In this document: positions 9,195 through 18,547 of the stretch, in pieces
How the letters are laid out: the number at the start of each line of letters is the position of its first letter
Numbering within the stretch: position 1 is the first letter of the stretch
Source of the DNA: Polaribacter reichenbachii
GTDB taxonomy: Bacteria; Bacteroidota; Bacteroidia; Flavobacteriales; Flavobacteriaceae
Length of the DNA stretch: 64,000 nucleotides
Assembly (NCBI RefSeq): GCF_001975665.1
Contig: NZ_CP019419.1
Location: 1,736,001-1,800,000, forward strand
Direction of reading: 5' to 3'
Notes under the pieces: generated by a model
Seen by the model: only the letters and a program-made list of their open reading frames with translations
Databases searched by the model: none
What the model was told of the DNA's origin: nothing
Made by a program: the position numbers and the translations under genes

Positions 9195-10340
9195 ATGAGT
9201 AGAAAATTGAGAATGGGAATGATTGGTGGAGGAATTGGTTCTTTTATAGGTGATGTGCATAGAAAAGCAGCAGCTATAGATGGAATGATCGATTTAGTTT
9301 GTGGTGCATTTAGTAGTAATGCTGATAAATCAATTCAATCTGGTAAAGATTTGTTTTTAGCAGAGAATAGATGTTATGCTAGTTTTAAAGAGATGATTTT
9401 AACAGAAAAACAACTTCTTGAAGATGTTAAAATGGATTTTGTTGCTATTGTTACTCCAAATCATATGCATTTTGAACCAGCAAAATTAGCCTTAGAAAAT
9501 GGATTTCATGTGGTTTGTGATAAACCAATGACTTTAACTATAGAGCAAGCTTTAGAGTTAGAGGAAGTTCAAAAAAAATCGGGTAAGCTTTTTGCATTAA
9601 CGCATAATTACACAGGTCATCCTATGGTTAAACAAGCAAAAGCGATGGTAGCTAATGGAGATTTGGGTGAAATTAGAAAAATTCAAGTTCAGTATTTACA
9701 AGGTTGGTTATCAACATCCGTAGAAAAAACAGGGCAAAAACAGGCTTCTTGGAGAACAGATCCTAAAAAATCTGGAATAGGAGGTGCTTTAGGTGATATT
9801 GGTACACACGCAGAAAATCTAGTAGAATATATTACAGGTTTAAAGATTGATGAAATTGCTGCAGATTTAGGTGTTTTTGGTGATGATAGAGTTTTAGATG
9901 ATGATGGAAACCTATTATTAAGGATGGAAAATGGCGCAAAAGGAACAATGTCTATTTCTCAAATTGCTTTGGGCGAAGAAAATAATTTAGCGATTAAAGT
10001 GTATGGTAAAAAAGGAAGTTTAGAGTGGCATCAAGAAAATCCGAATGAATTAATAACACATTGGTTAGAAGAGCCTGTAAAAATATTTACGCCAAATGGG
10101 AATGATTTATATCCAGAAGCTTTAAATGTTTCTAGAATTCCTGCTGGTCATCCTGAAGGATATTTAGAAGCTTTTGCAACGATATATAAAAACTTCGCAA
10201 CGCATTTAATGGCTGTAAAGAATAATGAGATTATCGAAAAACCAGATTACCCAACAATAAAAGATGGTGTTAGAGGTATGCAGTTTATTTATGCTGCTGT
10301 TTCTAGTGATAAAAATAACGCTGCTTGGACAACTCTTTAA
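9195..10340 (+). CDS. Gfo/Idh/MocA family NAD(P)-dependent oxidoreductase
   Basis: A 381-residue cytoplasmic protein. It has an N-terminal Rossmann fold starting GMIGGGIGSFIGDVH (dinucleotide-binding Gly-rich loop), the TPNHMHFEPAKLAL strand-helix motif, and a CDKPMT motif that replaces the usual EKP and supplies the catalytic Lys. The second domain carries the conserved GDIGTHAENLVEY with the active-site Asp/His. Members oxidise or reduce sugars and inositols, often at C3. It lies between the MFS carrier and the cytochrome c lipoprotein and near two DUF1080 genes. Such neighbourhoods are typical of 3-keto-glycoside metabolism, so it may reduce an imported 3-keto sugar. The direction of reaction is inference. 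Confidence 0.88.
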   Translation: MSRKLRMGMIGGGIGSFIGDVHRKAAAIDGMIDLVCGAFSSNADKSIQSGKDLFLAENRCYASFKEMILTEKQLLEDVKMDFVAIVTPNHMHFEPAKLALENGFHVVCDKPMTLTIEQALELEEVQKKSGKLFALTHNYTGHPMVKQAKAMVANGDLGEIRKIQVQYLQGWLSTSVEKTGQKQASWRTDPKKSGIGGALGDIGTHAENLVEYITGLKIDEIAADLGVFGDDRVLDDDGNLLLRMENGAKGTMSISQIALGEENNLAIKVYGKKGSLEWHQENPNELITHWLEEPVKIFTPNGNDLYPEALNVSRIPAGHPEGYLEAFATIYKNFATHLMAVKNNEIIEKPDYPTIKDGVRGMQFIYAAVSSDKNNAAWTTL

Positions 10341-10348
10341 AATATAGA

Positions 10349-12604
10349 ATGTTAAAATACAAAACTAAAAATAATATCAAGCTTGCTTTAATTGCAACTA
10401 CAATACTCGCTGTAAGTTGCAGTAAAAAAGAAAAGGTTTATATAGATAAAGAATATGTAAAACCTAAAATTGTAAAAGAAGCATCTTCGGCTTTTCAATC
10501 ACCAGAAGAAAGTTTAAATTCTTTTTATTTACCAGAAGGTTATAAAATTGAGTTGGTAGCAAGTGAGCCAATGATAGATGAGCCTGTTACCCTTGCTTGG
10601 GATGGAGATGGAAAATTATATGTTGCAGAAATGAATACCTATATGCAAGATATTGATGGTACAGGTACAAAAAGATCAATTAGTAAAATTAAGCAATTAA
10701 TTGATACAGATGGAGATGGTAAAATGGATAAAAGCACTGTTTTTATTGATAGTTTAATGTTGCCAAGAATGATTTTACCTCTTGGTGATGGAGAGCTAGT
10801 TGTAAATGAAACCGATTCTTACGATTTATGGTTTTATAAGGATACCAACAAAGACGGAGTTGCAGATACTAAGAAAAGAGTGTATGGTTATGGAGCTAGA
10901 AGAGGTGGTAATTTAGAACATCAGCAAAGTGGTTTATTGTGGAATTTAGATAATTACGTGTATACCACTTATAATCCTGTTCGATTTAAGTTTAAAAAAG
11001 ACACAGTAATATCAGAAAAGATAAGTCATATGCCAAGAGGTCAATGGGGTTTAACTCAAGATGATATGGGTATTATGTATTATTCAACTGCTGGAGGAGA
11101 AAACCCTGCTTATGGTTTTGGGCAACCTGCACAATATGGAGATTTTAGTCCTAAAGAACGTTTAGAAGAAGGCTTTAATATAACTTGGCCAATTGTGGGT
11201 ACACCAGATGTTCAAGGTGGTCCAAGAAGATTAAAAGAAGATGGTACATTAAATCATTTTACGGGAGTTGCAGGTCAAGAAATTTTTAGAGGGCATAAGT
11301 TACCAAGTAATATGTATGGCGATTTATTTATTCCAGAACCAGTTGGTAGATTTATCAGGAGAGCAAAAGTTACCAATGATAATGGATTAAAAGTTTTAAA
11401 GAATGCTTATCACGAAACAGAGTTTTTAGGTTCTACAGATTTAAATTTTAGACCTGTTTGGTCGCAAACCGGGCCAGATGGAACTTTATATGTAGTAGAT
11501 ATGTATAGAGGAATTATTCAAGAAAGTAATTGGACAAGAGAAGGAAGTGCAATAAGACCAGTTATAAAACGTAAAAAATTAGATAAAAATATTGGTAAAG
11601 GAAGAATCTATAGAATTGTTCACGAAGATTTTGAGCCTGATCAAAATCCAACCTTGTTAAATAAAAGTGCTAAAGAGTTAATTGAATATTTAGGTCATAA
11701 AAATGGATGGCATAGAAATACTGCTCAGAAGCTTATCATTTTAAAAGAAGATCTTTCAATTATTCCTGATTTAAAAGAATTAAGTAGAGATAATGAAGGC
11801 GGATTTATACAAAAATGGTTTGGTGACGACTCTAAAGATTATGGATTAGAAAGAATTCACGCACTATGGACATTAGAAGGTTTAGGTGAAGTTGATAAAG
11901 AGTTAATCATAGAAAAATTTTCTGATAAAGATCCAAGAGTTAGAATAACTGCCATTAGGTTAAGCGAAAGATTTATTGAAAATGGAGAAACTGATTTGTT
12001 TAATTACTTTGAAGTTTTAGCAAAAGATGCATCCGTAGAAGTTGTAAATCAATTGGCTTTAAGTTTAAGATATAATGATACAGAGCAATCTACATCCTTA
12101 TTAAAAAAGCTTCAAGAAAAATATGAAGAAAACATATCAATAGCACATTCTACAAAAGAAAGTTTAAAGAAAGATGATGAAGTCTTAAATGCATTAAAAA
12201 TCAGAATTAAAGATAAGCCAAGTAAAACAAGTGTTTTAAGAGGATATGATATTTACAATCAATTGTGTATCACCTGTCATGGGCCAGATTTAAAAGGATT
12301 GCCTAAAGAAGATGGTTCTTTAGTTGCACCAACTTTAATAGGTAGTAAACGTGTAAAAGGTGATAAAACCAAATTAGTTAAATTGGTTTTAAACGGTTTA
12401 ATTGGCGAAGTTGATGGTGTAGATTACGGAGTTATGATGCCTTTAAAGGATAATGAAAATATATGGATAGCTGATGTACTAACTTACATTAGAGAGTTAA
12501 ATGATGAAGATGCTGTAAGTAGTTGGGGAGATGTAGGGAAAACAAGACAGCGTAATAAAAGAAAAGATTACTGGACTTTAGAAGAATTAGAAAAATCAAA
12601 ATAA
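10349..12604 (+). CDS. Lipoprotein beta-propeller dehydrogenase with HEAT-like repeats and C-terminal cytochrome c
   Basis: I place the start at the ATG at 10349, giving 751 residues. An upstream TTG at 10325 would overlap the previous gene and put nine residues before the signal peptide. The lipoprotein signal ends LAVSC. A sorbosone/PQQ-dehydrogenase-like beta-propeller spans about 45-420 and contains Asp-rich loops (DTDGDGKMD, DTNKDGVAD) that look calcium binding. About 440-620 is helical and HEAT-like. A monohaem site, CITCH, is at about residues 640-644, followed by a GLPKEDGSLVAPTLIGS loop and a Met that could be the distal ligand. This architecture couples periplasmic sugar oxidation to the respiratory chain. 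It is family-typical of Bacteroidota and Planctomycetes membrane-bound dehydrogenases, but the substrate is unknown. Confidence 0.82.
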   Translation: MLKYKTKNNIKLALIATTILAVSCSKKEKVYIDKEYVKPKIVKEASSAFQSPEESLNSFYLPEGYKIELVASEPMIDEPVTLAWDGDGKLYVAEMNTYMQDIDGTGTKRSISKIKQLIDTDGDGKMDKSTVFIDSLMLPRMILPLGDGELVVNETDSYDLWFYKDTNKDGVADTKKRVYGYGARRGGNLEHQQSGLLWNLDNYVYTTYNPVRFKFKKDTVISEKISHMPRGQWGLTQDDMGIMYYSTAGGENPAYGFGQPAQYGDFSPKERLEEGFNITWPIVGTPDVQGGPRRLKEDGTLNHFTGVAGQEIFRGHKLPSNMYGDLFIPEPVGRFIRRAKVTNDNGLKVLKNAYHETEFLGSTDLNFRPVWSQTGPDGTLYVVDMYRGIIQESNWTREGSAIRPVIKRKKLDKNIGKGRIYRIVHEDFEPDQNPTLLNKSAKELIEYLGHKNGWHRNTAQKLIILKEDLSIIPDLKELSRDNEGGFIQKWFGDDSKDYGLERIHALWTLEGLGEVDKELIIEKFSDKDPRVRITAIRLSERFIENGETDLFNYFEVLAKDASVEVVNQLALSLRYNDTEQSTSLLKKLQEKYEENISIAHSTKESLKKDDEVLNALKIRIKDKPSKTSVLRGYDIYNQLCITCHGPDLKGLPKEDGSLVAPTLIGSKRVKGDKTKLVKLVLNGLIGEVDGVDYGVMMPLKDNENIWIADVLTYIRELNDEDAVSSWGDVGKTRQRNKRKDYWTLEELEKSK

Positions 12605-12631
12605 TTTATCAATTACTAACGGATTAAAACT

Positions 12632-13684
12632 ATGAAAAAAATAAAAGGACCTGCAGTATTTTTAGCCCAATTTGCTGGTGATGAAGCACCATTTAATACT
12701 TTAGATGCATTGTGTAAATGGTTTGCTGATTTAGGTTATAAAGGTGTTCAACTTCCTGCTTGGGATAAAAGAGTAATCGATATTGATAAAGCAGCAGAAA
12801 GTAAAACATATTGCGATGAAATTACAGGAATTGTAAATGCTCACGGATTAGAAATTACAGAAATAGCATCGCATTTACAAGGGCAATTAGTGGCTGTAAA
12901 TCCTGCTTACAATAGTATGTTCGATGGTTTTGCACCAGAAGAATGTAGAAATAATCCTAAAAAAAGAACAGAATGGGCAGTGCAACAATTAAAAAACTGT
13001 GCCATTGCTAGTAAGAATTTTGGCTTAAATGCTCATGGAACTTTTTCGGGTTCGTTAATGTGGCATACAATGTATCCTTGGCCACAAGCTCCTGCTGGTT
13101 TGGTAGATATGGGTTTTAAAGAATTGGCAAAACGTTGGGAACCTATTTTAAATACTTTTGATGAAAATGGAGTAGATGTTTGTTATGAAATTCATCCAGG
13201 AGAAGATTTGCACGATGGTGTTACTTTCGAGCGTTTTTTAGAAGCTACAGGAAATCATAAAAGAGTAAACATTTTATACGATCCAAGTCATTTTGTATTG
13301 CAACAACTCGATTATTTAAAATACATCGATTATTATCATGAACATATAAAAATGTTTCACGTAAAAGATGCCGAATTTAATCCTTCAGGTAAAAGCGGAG
13401 TTTATGGTGGTTATCAAGATTGGCAAGATAGACCAGGTAGATTTAGATCTTTAGGCGATGGCCAAGTAGATTTTAAAAGTATATTCTCTAAACTTACAAA
13501 ATACAATTGCGATGTTTGGGCTGTAATGGAATGGGAATGCTGTATAAAATCACCAGAACAAGGTGCAAAAGAAGGCGCATCTTTTATCAAAAAAAATATA
13601 ATAGATATTACAGAAAAGTCTTTTGATGATTTTGCTGGCGGTGCAATTGATGAGCAACAGTTAAAGAATATTTTAGGTATTTAA
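12632..13684 (+). CDS. Sugar phosphate isomerase/epimerase (xylose-isomerase-like TIM barrel)
   Basis: A 350-residue cytoplasmic protein with no signal peptide and the AP-endonuclease-2/xylose-isomerase TIM-barrel pattern. Metal ligands are visible in order: Glu in CYEIHPGED (about residue 190), Asp-x-x-His in LYDPSHF (about 216), His in MFHVKDAEF (about 247) and Glu in AVMEWEC (about 300). It follows the cytochrome c protein by 27 bp and precedes the short DUF1080 gene by 2 bp. Its likely job is isomerisation or epimerisation of the sugar produced by the oxidoreductase/DUF1080 system. Similar barrels have been linked to 3-keto sugar metabolism, but the exact reaction is not readable here. 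Confidence 0.82.
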   Translation: MKKIKGPAVFLAQFAGDEAPFNTLDALCKWFADLGYKGVQLPAWDKRVIDIDKAAESKTYCDEITGIVNAHGLEITEIASHLQGQLVAVNPAYNSMFDGFAPEECRNNPKKRTEWAVQQLKNCAIASKNFGLNAHGTFSGSLMWHTMYPWPQAPAGLVDMGFKELAKRWEPILNTFDENGVDVCYEIHPGEDLHDGVTFERFLEATGNHKRVNILYDPSHFVLQQLDYLKYIDYYHEHIKMFHVKDAEFNPSGKSGVYGGYQDWQDRPGRFRSLGDGQVDFKSIFSKLTKYNCDVWAVMEWECCIKSPEQGAKEGASFIKKNIIDITEKSFDDFAGGAIDEQQLKNILGI

Positions 13685-13686
13685 TT

Positions 13687-14433
13687 ATGAGAAAAATTCT
13701 TTTCTTTTTTTTGATTTCATCAGTAGCCTTTGCTCAAAATAATAAAGTAGATCCAAAACTTACTGAAATTTGGGAGCCAAAACCTCCTGTTGTAATGCCT
13801 GCGGATAACAATCAAGCTCCAAGTGATGCGATTGTACTTTTTAATGGTTCTAATTTTGATGAATGGGCAAACGCAAATCCACAGAAATCTGATGAACTTT
13901 GGATTTTAAATTCGGATGGAAGTATGACTGTGAAAAACAAAGCAGGTAATATTAAAACGAAAAAGTCTTTTGGTAGTATTCAATTACATATCGAATGGAA
14001 ATCGCCTGCAGAAATTAAAGGAAAAGGTCAGAGTAGGGCCAATAGTGGAATATTTTTACAGAGCCGTTATGAAATTCAAGTATTAGATAATAACAATAAT
14101 GATACTTACGTAAATGGCCAAGTTGGGTCTTTATATAAAAGAGCAATTCCTTTGGCTATGGCTTCTGTTAAAAGTGGAGAATGGAATACTTACGATATTA
14201 TTTATATGGAGCCTAAATTTGATAAAGATGGAAATGTAGTTAGAAAAGCAACATTTACAGTTTTACATAATGGTATTTTAATTCATAATAATGTAGTTCT
14301 AGAAGGACCAACTGTTTACAGAGGAACTCCTCCTTACAAATCACATAGTAAAGCACCTTTATTACTGCAAGATCATGGAGATAATAGCAGAGTAAGTTAT
14401 CGAAATATTTGGATAAGAGAATTAGAAGATTAA
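13687..14433 (+). CDS. Secreted DUF1080 protein (3-keto-glycoside hydrolase/lyase type)
   Basis: A 248-residue protein with a signal peptide ending SVAFAQ (about residue 17), so it is exported to the periplasm. A single DUF1080 / concanavalin-like domain fills the rest: LFNGSNFDEWA opening strand, SRANSGIFLQSRYEIQVLD core, and LLLQDHGDNSRVSYRNIWIR closing motif. It is the minimal-length form of the family, unlike the 632-residue PA14-bearing relative at 1754. It starts 2 bp after the isomerase stop and is followed after 8 bp by the ThuA gene, so it is part of the same operon. It is expected to cleave a 3-keto glycoside made by the adjacent dehydrogenases. Confidence 0.85.
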   Translation: MRKILFFFLISSVAFAQNNKVDPKLTEIWEPKPPVVMPADNNQAPSDAIVLFNGSNFDEWANANPQKSDELWILNSDGSMTVKNKAGNIKTKKSFGSIQLHIEWKSPAEIKGKGQSRANSGIFLQSRYEIQVLDNNNNDTYVNGQVGSLYKRAIPLAMASVKSGEWNTYDIIYMEPKFDKDGNVVRKATFTVLHNGILIHNNVVLEGPTVYRGTPPYKSHSKAPLLLQDHGDNSRVSYRNIWIRELED

Positions 14434-14441
14434 GGTTAAAT

Positions 14442-15428
14442 ATGAAAAAGATTGTTATGAAAAAGAAAACGTTTAAATTATTTTTTACCTTAAGTATTAT
14501 TGCTTTAACATCGTGTTTTGGACAGAATAATAAGATAAAGGTTTTGATTGTTGATGGTCAAAATAACCATTTTATCTGGCCAAAATCAACGATAATGATA
14601 AAACAATATTTAGAAGAAACAGAACTGTTTGCTGTAGATATTGCACGAACAAAATACTTATTTAATAGTACGTCTAAAAAAGACTGGTTATCTTATGCAA
14701 ATGTTTCTGAAGGAGTTGAAGGAAAACCTAAAACAGATCCAGATTTTAGTCCAGATTTTGCTAAATACGACGTAGTTATTTCAAATTTTGGATTTAAAGC
14801 AGCTCCTTGGCCAGAAGAAACTCAAGCAAATTTCGAGAAATTTGTTAGAAAAGGTGGAGGTTTTGTGAGTGTTCATGCAGCTGATAACTGTTTTCCTAAT
14901 TGGTTGGCCTATAATAAAATGATTGGAATAGGTGGTTGGGGAGGTAGAACCGAGAAACATGGTCCGTATTTATATGTAGATAAAAATAATAAAGTAATAA
15001 AAGACTTCACTTCAGGAAGTGGAGGTGCACATGGCAAAAAAGAAGCATTTTTAATAACAACGTACAATGCTAAACATCCTATAACAAAAGGTTTCCCAAA
15101 ACAATGGATGCACGCTGCAGATGAATGTTATGCATATTTAAGAGGGCCAGCTGAAAATGTAAAAATTTTAGCAACTGCAGTATCAACTAAAAAACCTTTA
15201 GATTCTGGTCAAAAAGAACCAGTAGTAATGACGATTAAATATAAGAAGGGGAGAATCTTTCATACCACTTTAGGGCATGATGAAATCGGTTTTTCATCCG
15301 TAGATTTAATTACTTTATTACAAAGAGGTACAGAATGGGCTGCTAAAGGAAAAGTTACTCAAGAGTTGCCTAAAGATTTTCCAGGAACAGATAAAAGTTC
15401 TTCTAGAAAGTTTATTTTAAAAAAATAA
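14442..15428 (+). CDS. ThuA-like domain protein (secreted)
   Basis: The ATG at 14442 gives 328 residues. The longer frame from the TTG at 14409 would overlap the DUF1080 gene and is unlikely. A second in-frame ATG at 14457 is also possible. A signal peptide or lipoprotein-like segment (IIALTSCFGQNN) is followed by a class I glutamine-amidotransferase-like ThuA fold: IKVLIVDGQNNH, GGGFVSVHAADNCFPNW and GRIFHTTLGHDE. ThuA proteins are associated with trehalose and other disaccharide utilisation in rhizobia, and commonly neighbour DUF1080 and Gfo/Idh/MocA genes. It is the last gene of the rightward operon. The biochemical role is unknown. Confidence 0.82.
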   Translation: MKKIVMKKKTFKLFFTLSIIALTSCFGQNNKIKVLIVDGQNNHFIWPKSTIMIKQYLEETELFAVDIARTKYLFNSTSKKDWLSYANVSEGVEGKPKTDPDFSPDFAKYDVVISNFGFKAAPWPEETQANFEKFVRKGGGFVSVHAADNCFPNWLAYNKMIGIGGWGGRTEKHGPYLYVDKNNKVIKDFTSGSGGAHGKKEAFLITTYNAKHPITKGFPKQWMHAADECYAYLRGPAENVKILATAVSTKKPLDSGQKEPVVMTIKYKKGRIFHTTLGHDEIGFSSVDLITLLQRGTEWAAKGKVTQELPKDFPGTDKSSSRKFILKK

Positions 15429-15673
15429 TTTAATTTTTAGGTTGATGGTATTTTAGTGTAAAGTACATATTTCTAGTTTTTTACAGACTTTTTTTAGAGT
15501 AATTTAAAAGTTTTTTTTCTTTTTTTTGATGTTGATTTTTAATGCAAACTAAGACTTGTTTGCGCAAAGGTTTTCGTGAATTTAAAGTGCAGAAAGGATT
15601 TCTTACATTCTTTTTCGCTAATTTCGTTAGATAAAATTATTTCAAATTTTTGTATAAAATTTAAATATTTCAA

Positions 15674-17266
15674 ATGAAAAACAATTTCAAAGAAATTCCA
15701 GAAAAGTTTAAAATTTCGGAATTAAAACATCAAAAGACATATTTAGTAAGCGGAGAGTTAAAAGAATGGAAAGGAGAATTTTCTGAAGTATATTCTACTA
15801 TTTCATCAACAGAAAAATACAAACCAACATTGTTAGGTACTGTACCTAATTTAACTGGAGACGAAGCTATTGAAGCCTTAAATTCGGCTTATAGAGCTTA
15901 TGACAAGGGGCAAGGTTTATGGCCAACAATGCGTGTTGCAGACAGAATTTCTTGTATGGAAGAGTTTGCAGAGCAAATGAAAACCAAAAGAGATGAGGTT
16001 GTACAATTATTAATGTGGGAAATTGGTAAATCTTTACCAGATTCACAGAAAGAATTCGACAGAACTATAGAGTATATTTACGATACTATTGAAGATTACA
16101 AACAAATGGATCGTGATTCTGCTAAATTTCAAAAAGATAGTGGAGTTTATGCTCATGTTAGACGTGGACCATTAGGAGTTGTTTTATGTTTAGGTCCTTA
16201 TAATTATCCTTTAAATGAAACTTTTGCATTGTTGATTCCTGCTTTAATTATGGGGAATACAACTGTTTTTAAACCTGCAAAACACGGAGTTTTATTATTA
16301 TCGCCATTAATGGAAGCTTTTCAAAACAGTTTTCCAGAAGGTGTTGTAAATATCATTTATGGTAGAGGTCGTGTTTTGGCAACACCAATAATGAAAACTG
16401 GTAAAGTTGATATTTTAGCTTTAATAGGTAATAGTAAGTCTGCAAATGCAATTCAGGCAAATCATCCGTATAAAAATAGATTACGTTTGGTACTAGGTTT
16501 AGAAGCAAAAAATCCAGCTATTGTTTTACCAGATGCAGATTTGGATTTGGCTATTGATGAGTGTATTACAGGTTCTACTTCTTTTAATGGGCAACGTTGT
16601 ACAGCGTTAAAAGTATTGTATGTGCATGAACATATTGTAGATAAATTTAAAAAACGTTTTGCAGAAAGAGTAGATGCTTTAAAATTTGGAAATCCTTGGG
16701 AAAAAGGGGTGAAACTAACACCTTTACCAGAACCAGGAAAACCTGCATATATTCAAGAGTTGATAGATGATGCAACAGAAAAAGGAGCAAAGGTTATCAA
16801 TAAAAAAGGAGGAGAAACTACTGAGAATTATATTTTTCCAGCGGTTTTATATCCTGTTTCTAAAGATATGAGAGTATATCAAGAAGAACAATTTGGACCT
16901 GTAATTCCTGTAGTGTCTTTTAAAAATATTCAAGAACCCTTAGATGATATGGCTGAATCTAATTACGGCCAACAAGTAAGTGTATTTGGTAGCGAAGTAA
17001 AAACTTTAGCGCCGTTAATAGATACTTTAGTTAATTTGGTATGTAGAGTAAACTTAAATAGTGCTGCGCAAAGAGGACCAGATGTATACCCTTTTACAGG
17101 TAGAAAAGATTCTGCTGTAGGTACTTTAAGTGTACACGATGCTTTACGTTCTTTTTCTATTAGAACTTTTGTAGCATCAAAAGATACAGAATACAATAAT
17201 GCAATTTTACAAGAATTATTAGATAAGAAAACTTCTAACTTTATTAGTACAGATTATTTATTGTAG
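15674..17266 (+). CDS. gapN: NADP-dependent non-phosphorylating glyceraldehyde-3-phosphate dehydrogenase (aldehyde dehydrogenase family)
   Basis: A 530-residue cytoplasmic aldehyde dehydrogenase. It has the cofactor-binding region around [14 protein letters not shown] (about 175), the Glu of [17 protein letters not shown] (about 277) and the catalytic Cys at 309 within [11 protein letters not shown]. The GQRCTA signature is characteristic of GapN-type enzymes, which oxidise glyceraldehyde 3-phosphate directly to 3-phosphoglycerate and make NADPH. It stands alone between the 3-keto-sugar cluster (245-bp gap) and a strong terminator at 17293. Another short-chain aldehyde as substrate cannot be excluded. 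Confidence 0.85.
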   Translation: MKNNFKEIPEKFKISELKHQKTYLVSGELKEWKGEFSEVYSTISSTEKYKPTLLGTVPNLTGDEAIEALNSAYRAYDKGQGLWPTMRVADRISCMEEFAEQMKTKRDEVVQLLMWEIGKSLPDSQKEFDRTIEYIYDTIEDYKQMDRDSAKFQKDSGVYAHVRRGPLGVVLCLGPYNYPLNETFALLIPALIMGNTTVFKPAKHGVLLLSPLMEAFQNSFPEGVVNIIYGRGRVLATPIMKTGKVDILALIGNSKSANAIQANHPYKNRLRLVLGLEAKNPAIVLPDADLDLAIDECITGSTSFNGQRCTALKVLYVHEHIVDKFKKRFAERVDALKFGNPWEKGVKLTPLPEPGKPAYIQELIDDATEKGAKVINKKGGETTENYIFPAVLYPVSKDMRVYQEEQFGPVIPVVSFKNIQEPLDDMAESNYGQQVSVFGSEVKTLAPLIDTLVNLVCRVNLNSAAQRGPDVYPFTGRKDSAVGTLSVHDALRSFSIRTFVASKDTEYNNAILQELLDKKTSNFISTDYLL

Positions 17267-17292
17267 AAAATAAATCTGCACATAACAAATAA

Positions 17293-17318
17293 AAAAAACC
17301 TCCATTTGGAGGTTTTTT
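17293..17318. terminator. Bidirectional intrinsic terminator between gapN and the endonuclease gene
   Basis: An 11-bp inverted repeat, AAAAAACCTCC / GGAGGTTTTTT, encloses an ATTT loop. It has A- and T-tracts on both sides, so it can stop transcription of the rightward gapN and the leftward exported endonuclease, whose stop codons flank it. Confidence 0.9.
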
Positions 17319-17344
17319 TATAATATAATAAATTAGTTTTATGT

Positions 17345-18400
17345 TTATTTCTTTTCCTTAATCAAATACATATATACAGGAAAATGATCAGAATAGCCAC
17401 CAGTATAACCTCCGTTAGAAAAACTTCGAAAAGGGTAACCTTTAAATTTGCCTTTTTTATCACTTAAAAAACGTTTATTAAAAATTTTTGCTTGAAACAT
17501 TTTATAAGTAGAAAAATCTTTTTCGCCTTTATCTAAAAGTGGAGAAGAAATTAAAATCATATCAAAAAGGTTTAAATTATCTCTATAAGCTAAAGTGTTA
17601 AAACCTCTTTTATGTAATTCTTCATAAGGATTATAAATATCTAAAGAGTCTACATTTTTCTTTTTAGCTTTTGTCTTTAGAACTTTTTTAAAACTAGAAT
17701 TTATTGGGTCGTCGTTAAAATCGCCCATAATTAAAATCTTAGCATTTGGGTCTCTTTCACGTACTTGTGTAATGATTTTTGTGGTTTGATACGCTGCTTT
17801 TTCACGCAAAGGTCTACTTTTAGCTTCACCACCACTTCTAGAAGGCCAGTGATTTACAATAACGTGAATCAATTCATCATCTAAATAACCAGAAACTAAT
17901 AATTGATCTCTTGTATAAACAGGATAGTTATTCCTATAAATTTTAGGGTTAAAAGCTTCATGGAATACGGGTTTAAAGTATTTTTTTTGATACAATAAGG
18001 CTACATCAATTCCGCGTTTGTCTGGCGAATCGTAATGAATAATACCATATCCTTTTTTTCTTAAATTTTTAGACTTTACTAAATCTTCTAAAACGCTTAG
18101 GTTTTCTACTTCAGAAACGCCTATAAGAGCAGGACTAGTTTTTGCTTTATCTGCACCAATTTGTACAATAACAGAACTTAATTTATCAATCTTATCCCAA
18201 TAAACTTTAGATCTGCCAGATTTTAATTCCATCATTGGGCTGGCTTCATCATTAATAGTAGTATCATTAATGGTATCAAAAAGATTTTCTAAGTTGTAGA
18301 AAGCAAGTGTTCTAATGTTGTACTGTTTTTGCTTGCTTTGAGCGAGAGTAGTAAAAAATGTAAGAAAAAGAAATATTAAAAAAGGAATGTATTTTTTCAT
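17345..18400 (-). CDS. Secreted endonuclease/exonuclease/phosphatase family protein
   Basis: The ATG at 18398-18400 gives 351 residues starting directly with a signal peptide (MKKYIPFLIFLFLTFFTTLAQ). A longer frame from 18433 would add 11 residues in front of it. EEP-fold motifs are present: TLAFYNLENLFD, GVSEVEN (metal-binding Glu), VNHWPSRSGG, MGDFNDDP and YSDHFPVYM (catalytic His). Export suggests action on extracellular DNA/RNA or a phosphoester. It is divergent from a TonB receptor and DUF5689 lipoprotein across a 147-bp region with a 29-bp inverted repeat, so the three may form a nucleic-acid or phosphate scavenging unit. The enzyme class is clear but the substrate is not. Confidence 0.87.
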   Translation of the reverse strand: MKKYIPFLIFLFLTFFTTLAQSKQKQYNIRTLAFYNLENLFDTINDTTINDEASPMMELKSGRSKVYWDKIDKLSSVIVQIGADKAKTSPALIGVSEVENLSVLEDLVKSKNLRKKGYGIIHYDSPDKRGIDVALLYQKKYFKPVFHEAFNPKIYRNNYPVYTRDQLLVSGYLDDELIHVIVNHWPSRSGGEAKSRPLREKAAYQTTKIITQVRERDPNAKILIMGDFNDDPINSSFKKVLKTKAKKKNVDSLDIYNPYEELHKRGFNTLAYRDNLNLFDMILISSPLLDKGEKDFSTYKMFQAKIFNKRFLSDKKGKFKGYPFRSFSNGGYTGGYSDHFPVYMYLIKEKK

Positions 18401-18459
18401 TTTGATTATATTTAGGCAAGTAAGATCAAGCAATACATTTTAAGCCAAAAAATATATCG

Positions 18460-18488
18460 TTTTATGTTGAGGTAAGACTAACATAAAA
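18460..18488. promoter_or_regulatory. 29-bp inverted repeat in divergent promoter region
   Basis: TTTTATGTT and AACATAAAA form perfect 9-bp arms separated by 11 bp. It lies 59 bp upstream of both the endonuclease ATG (leftward) and the TonB receptor ATG (rightward). The central position and roughly 20-bp centre-to-centre arm spacing fit an operator for a dimeric regulator controlling both directions. No regulator gene is adjacent. Confidence 0.45.
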
Positions 18489-18547
18489 AGTGTTAATTTT
18501 ACATCTATTTTTTAACAAAAATAATAAGAAAATATAATAAATTATTT

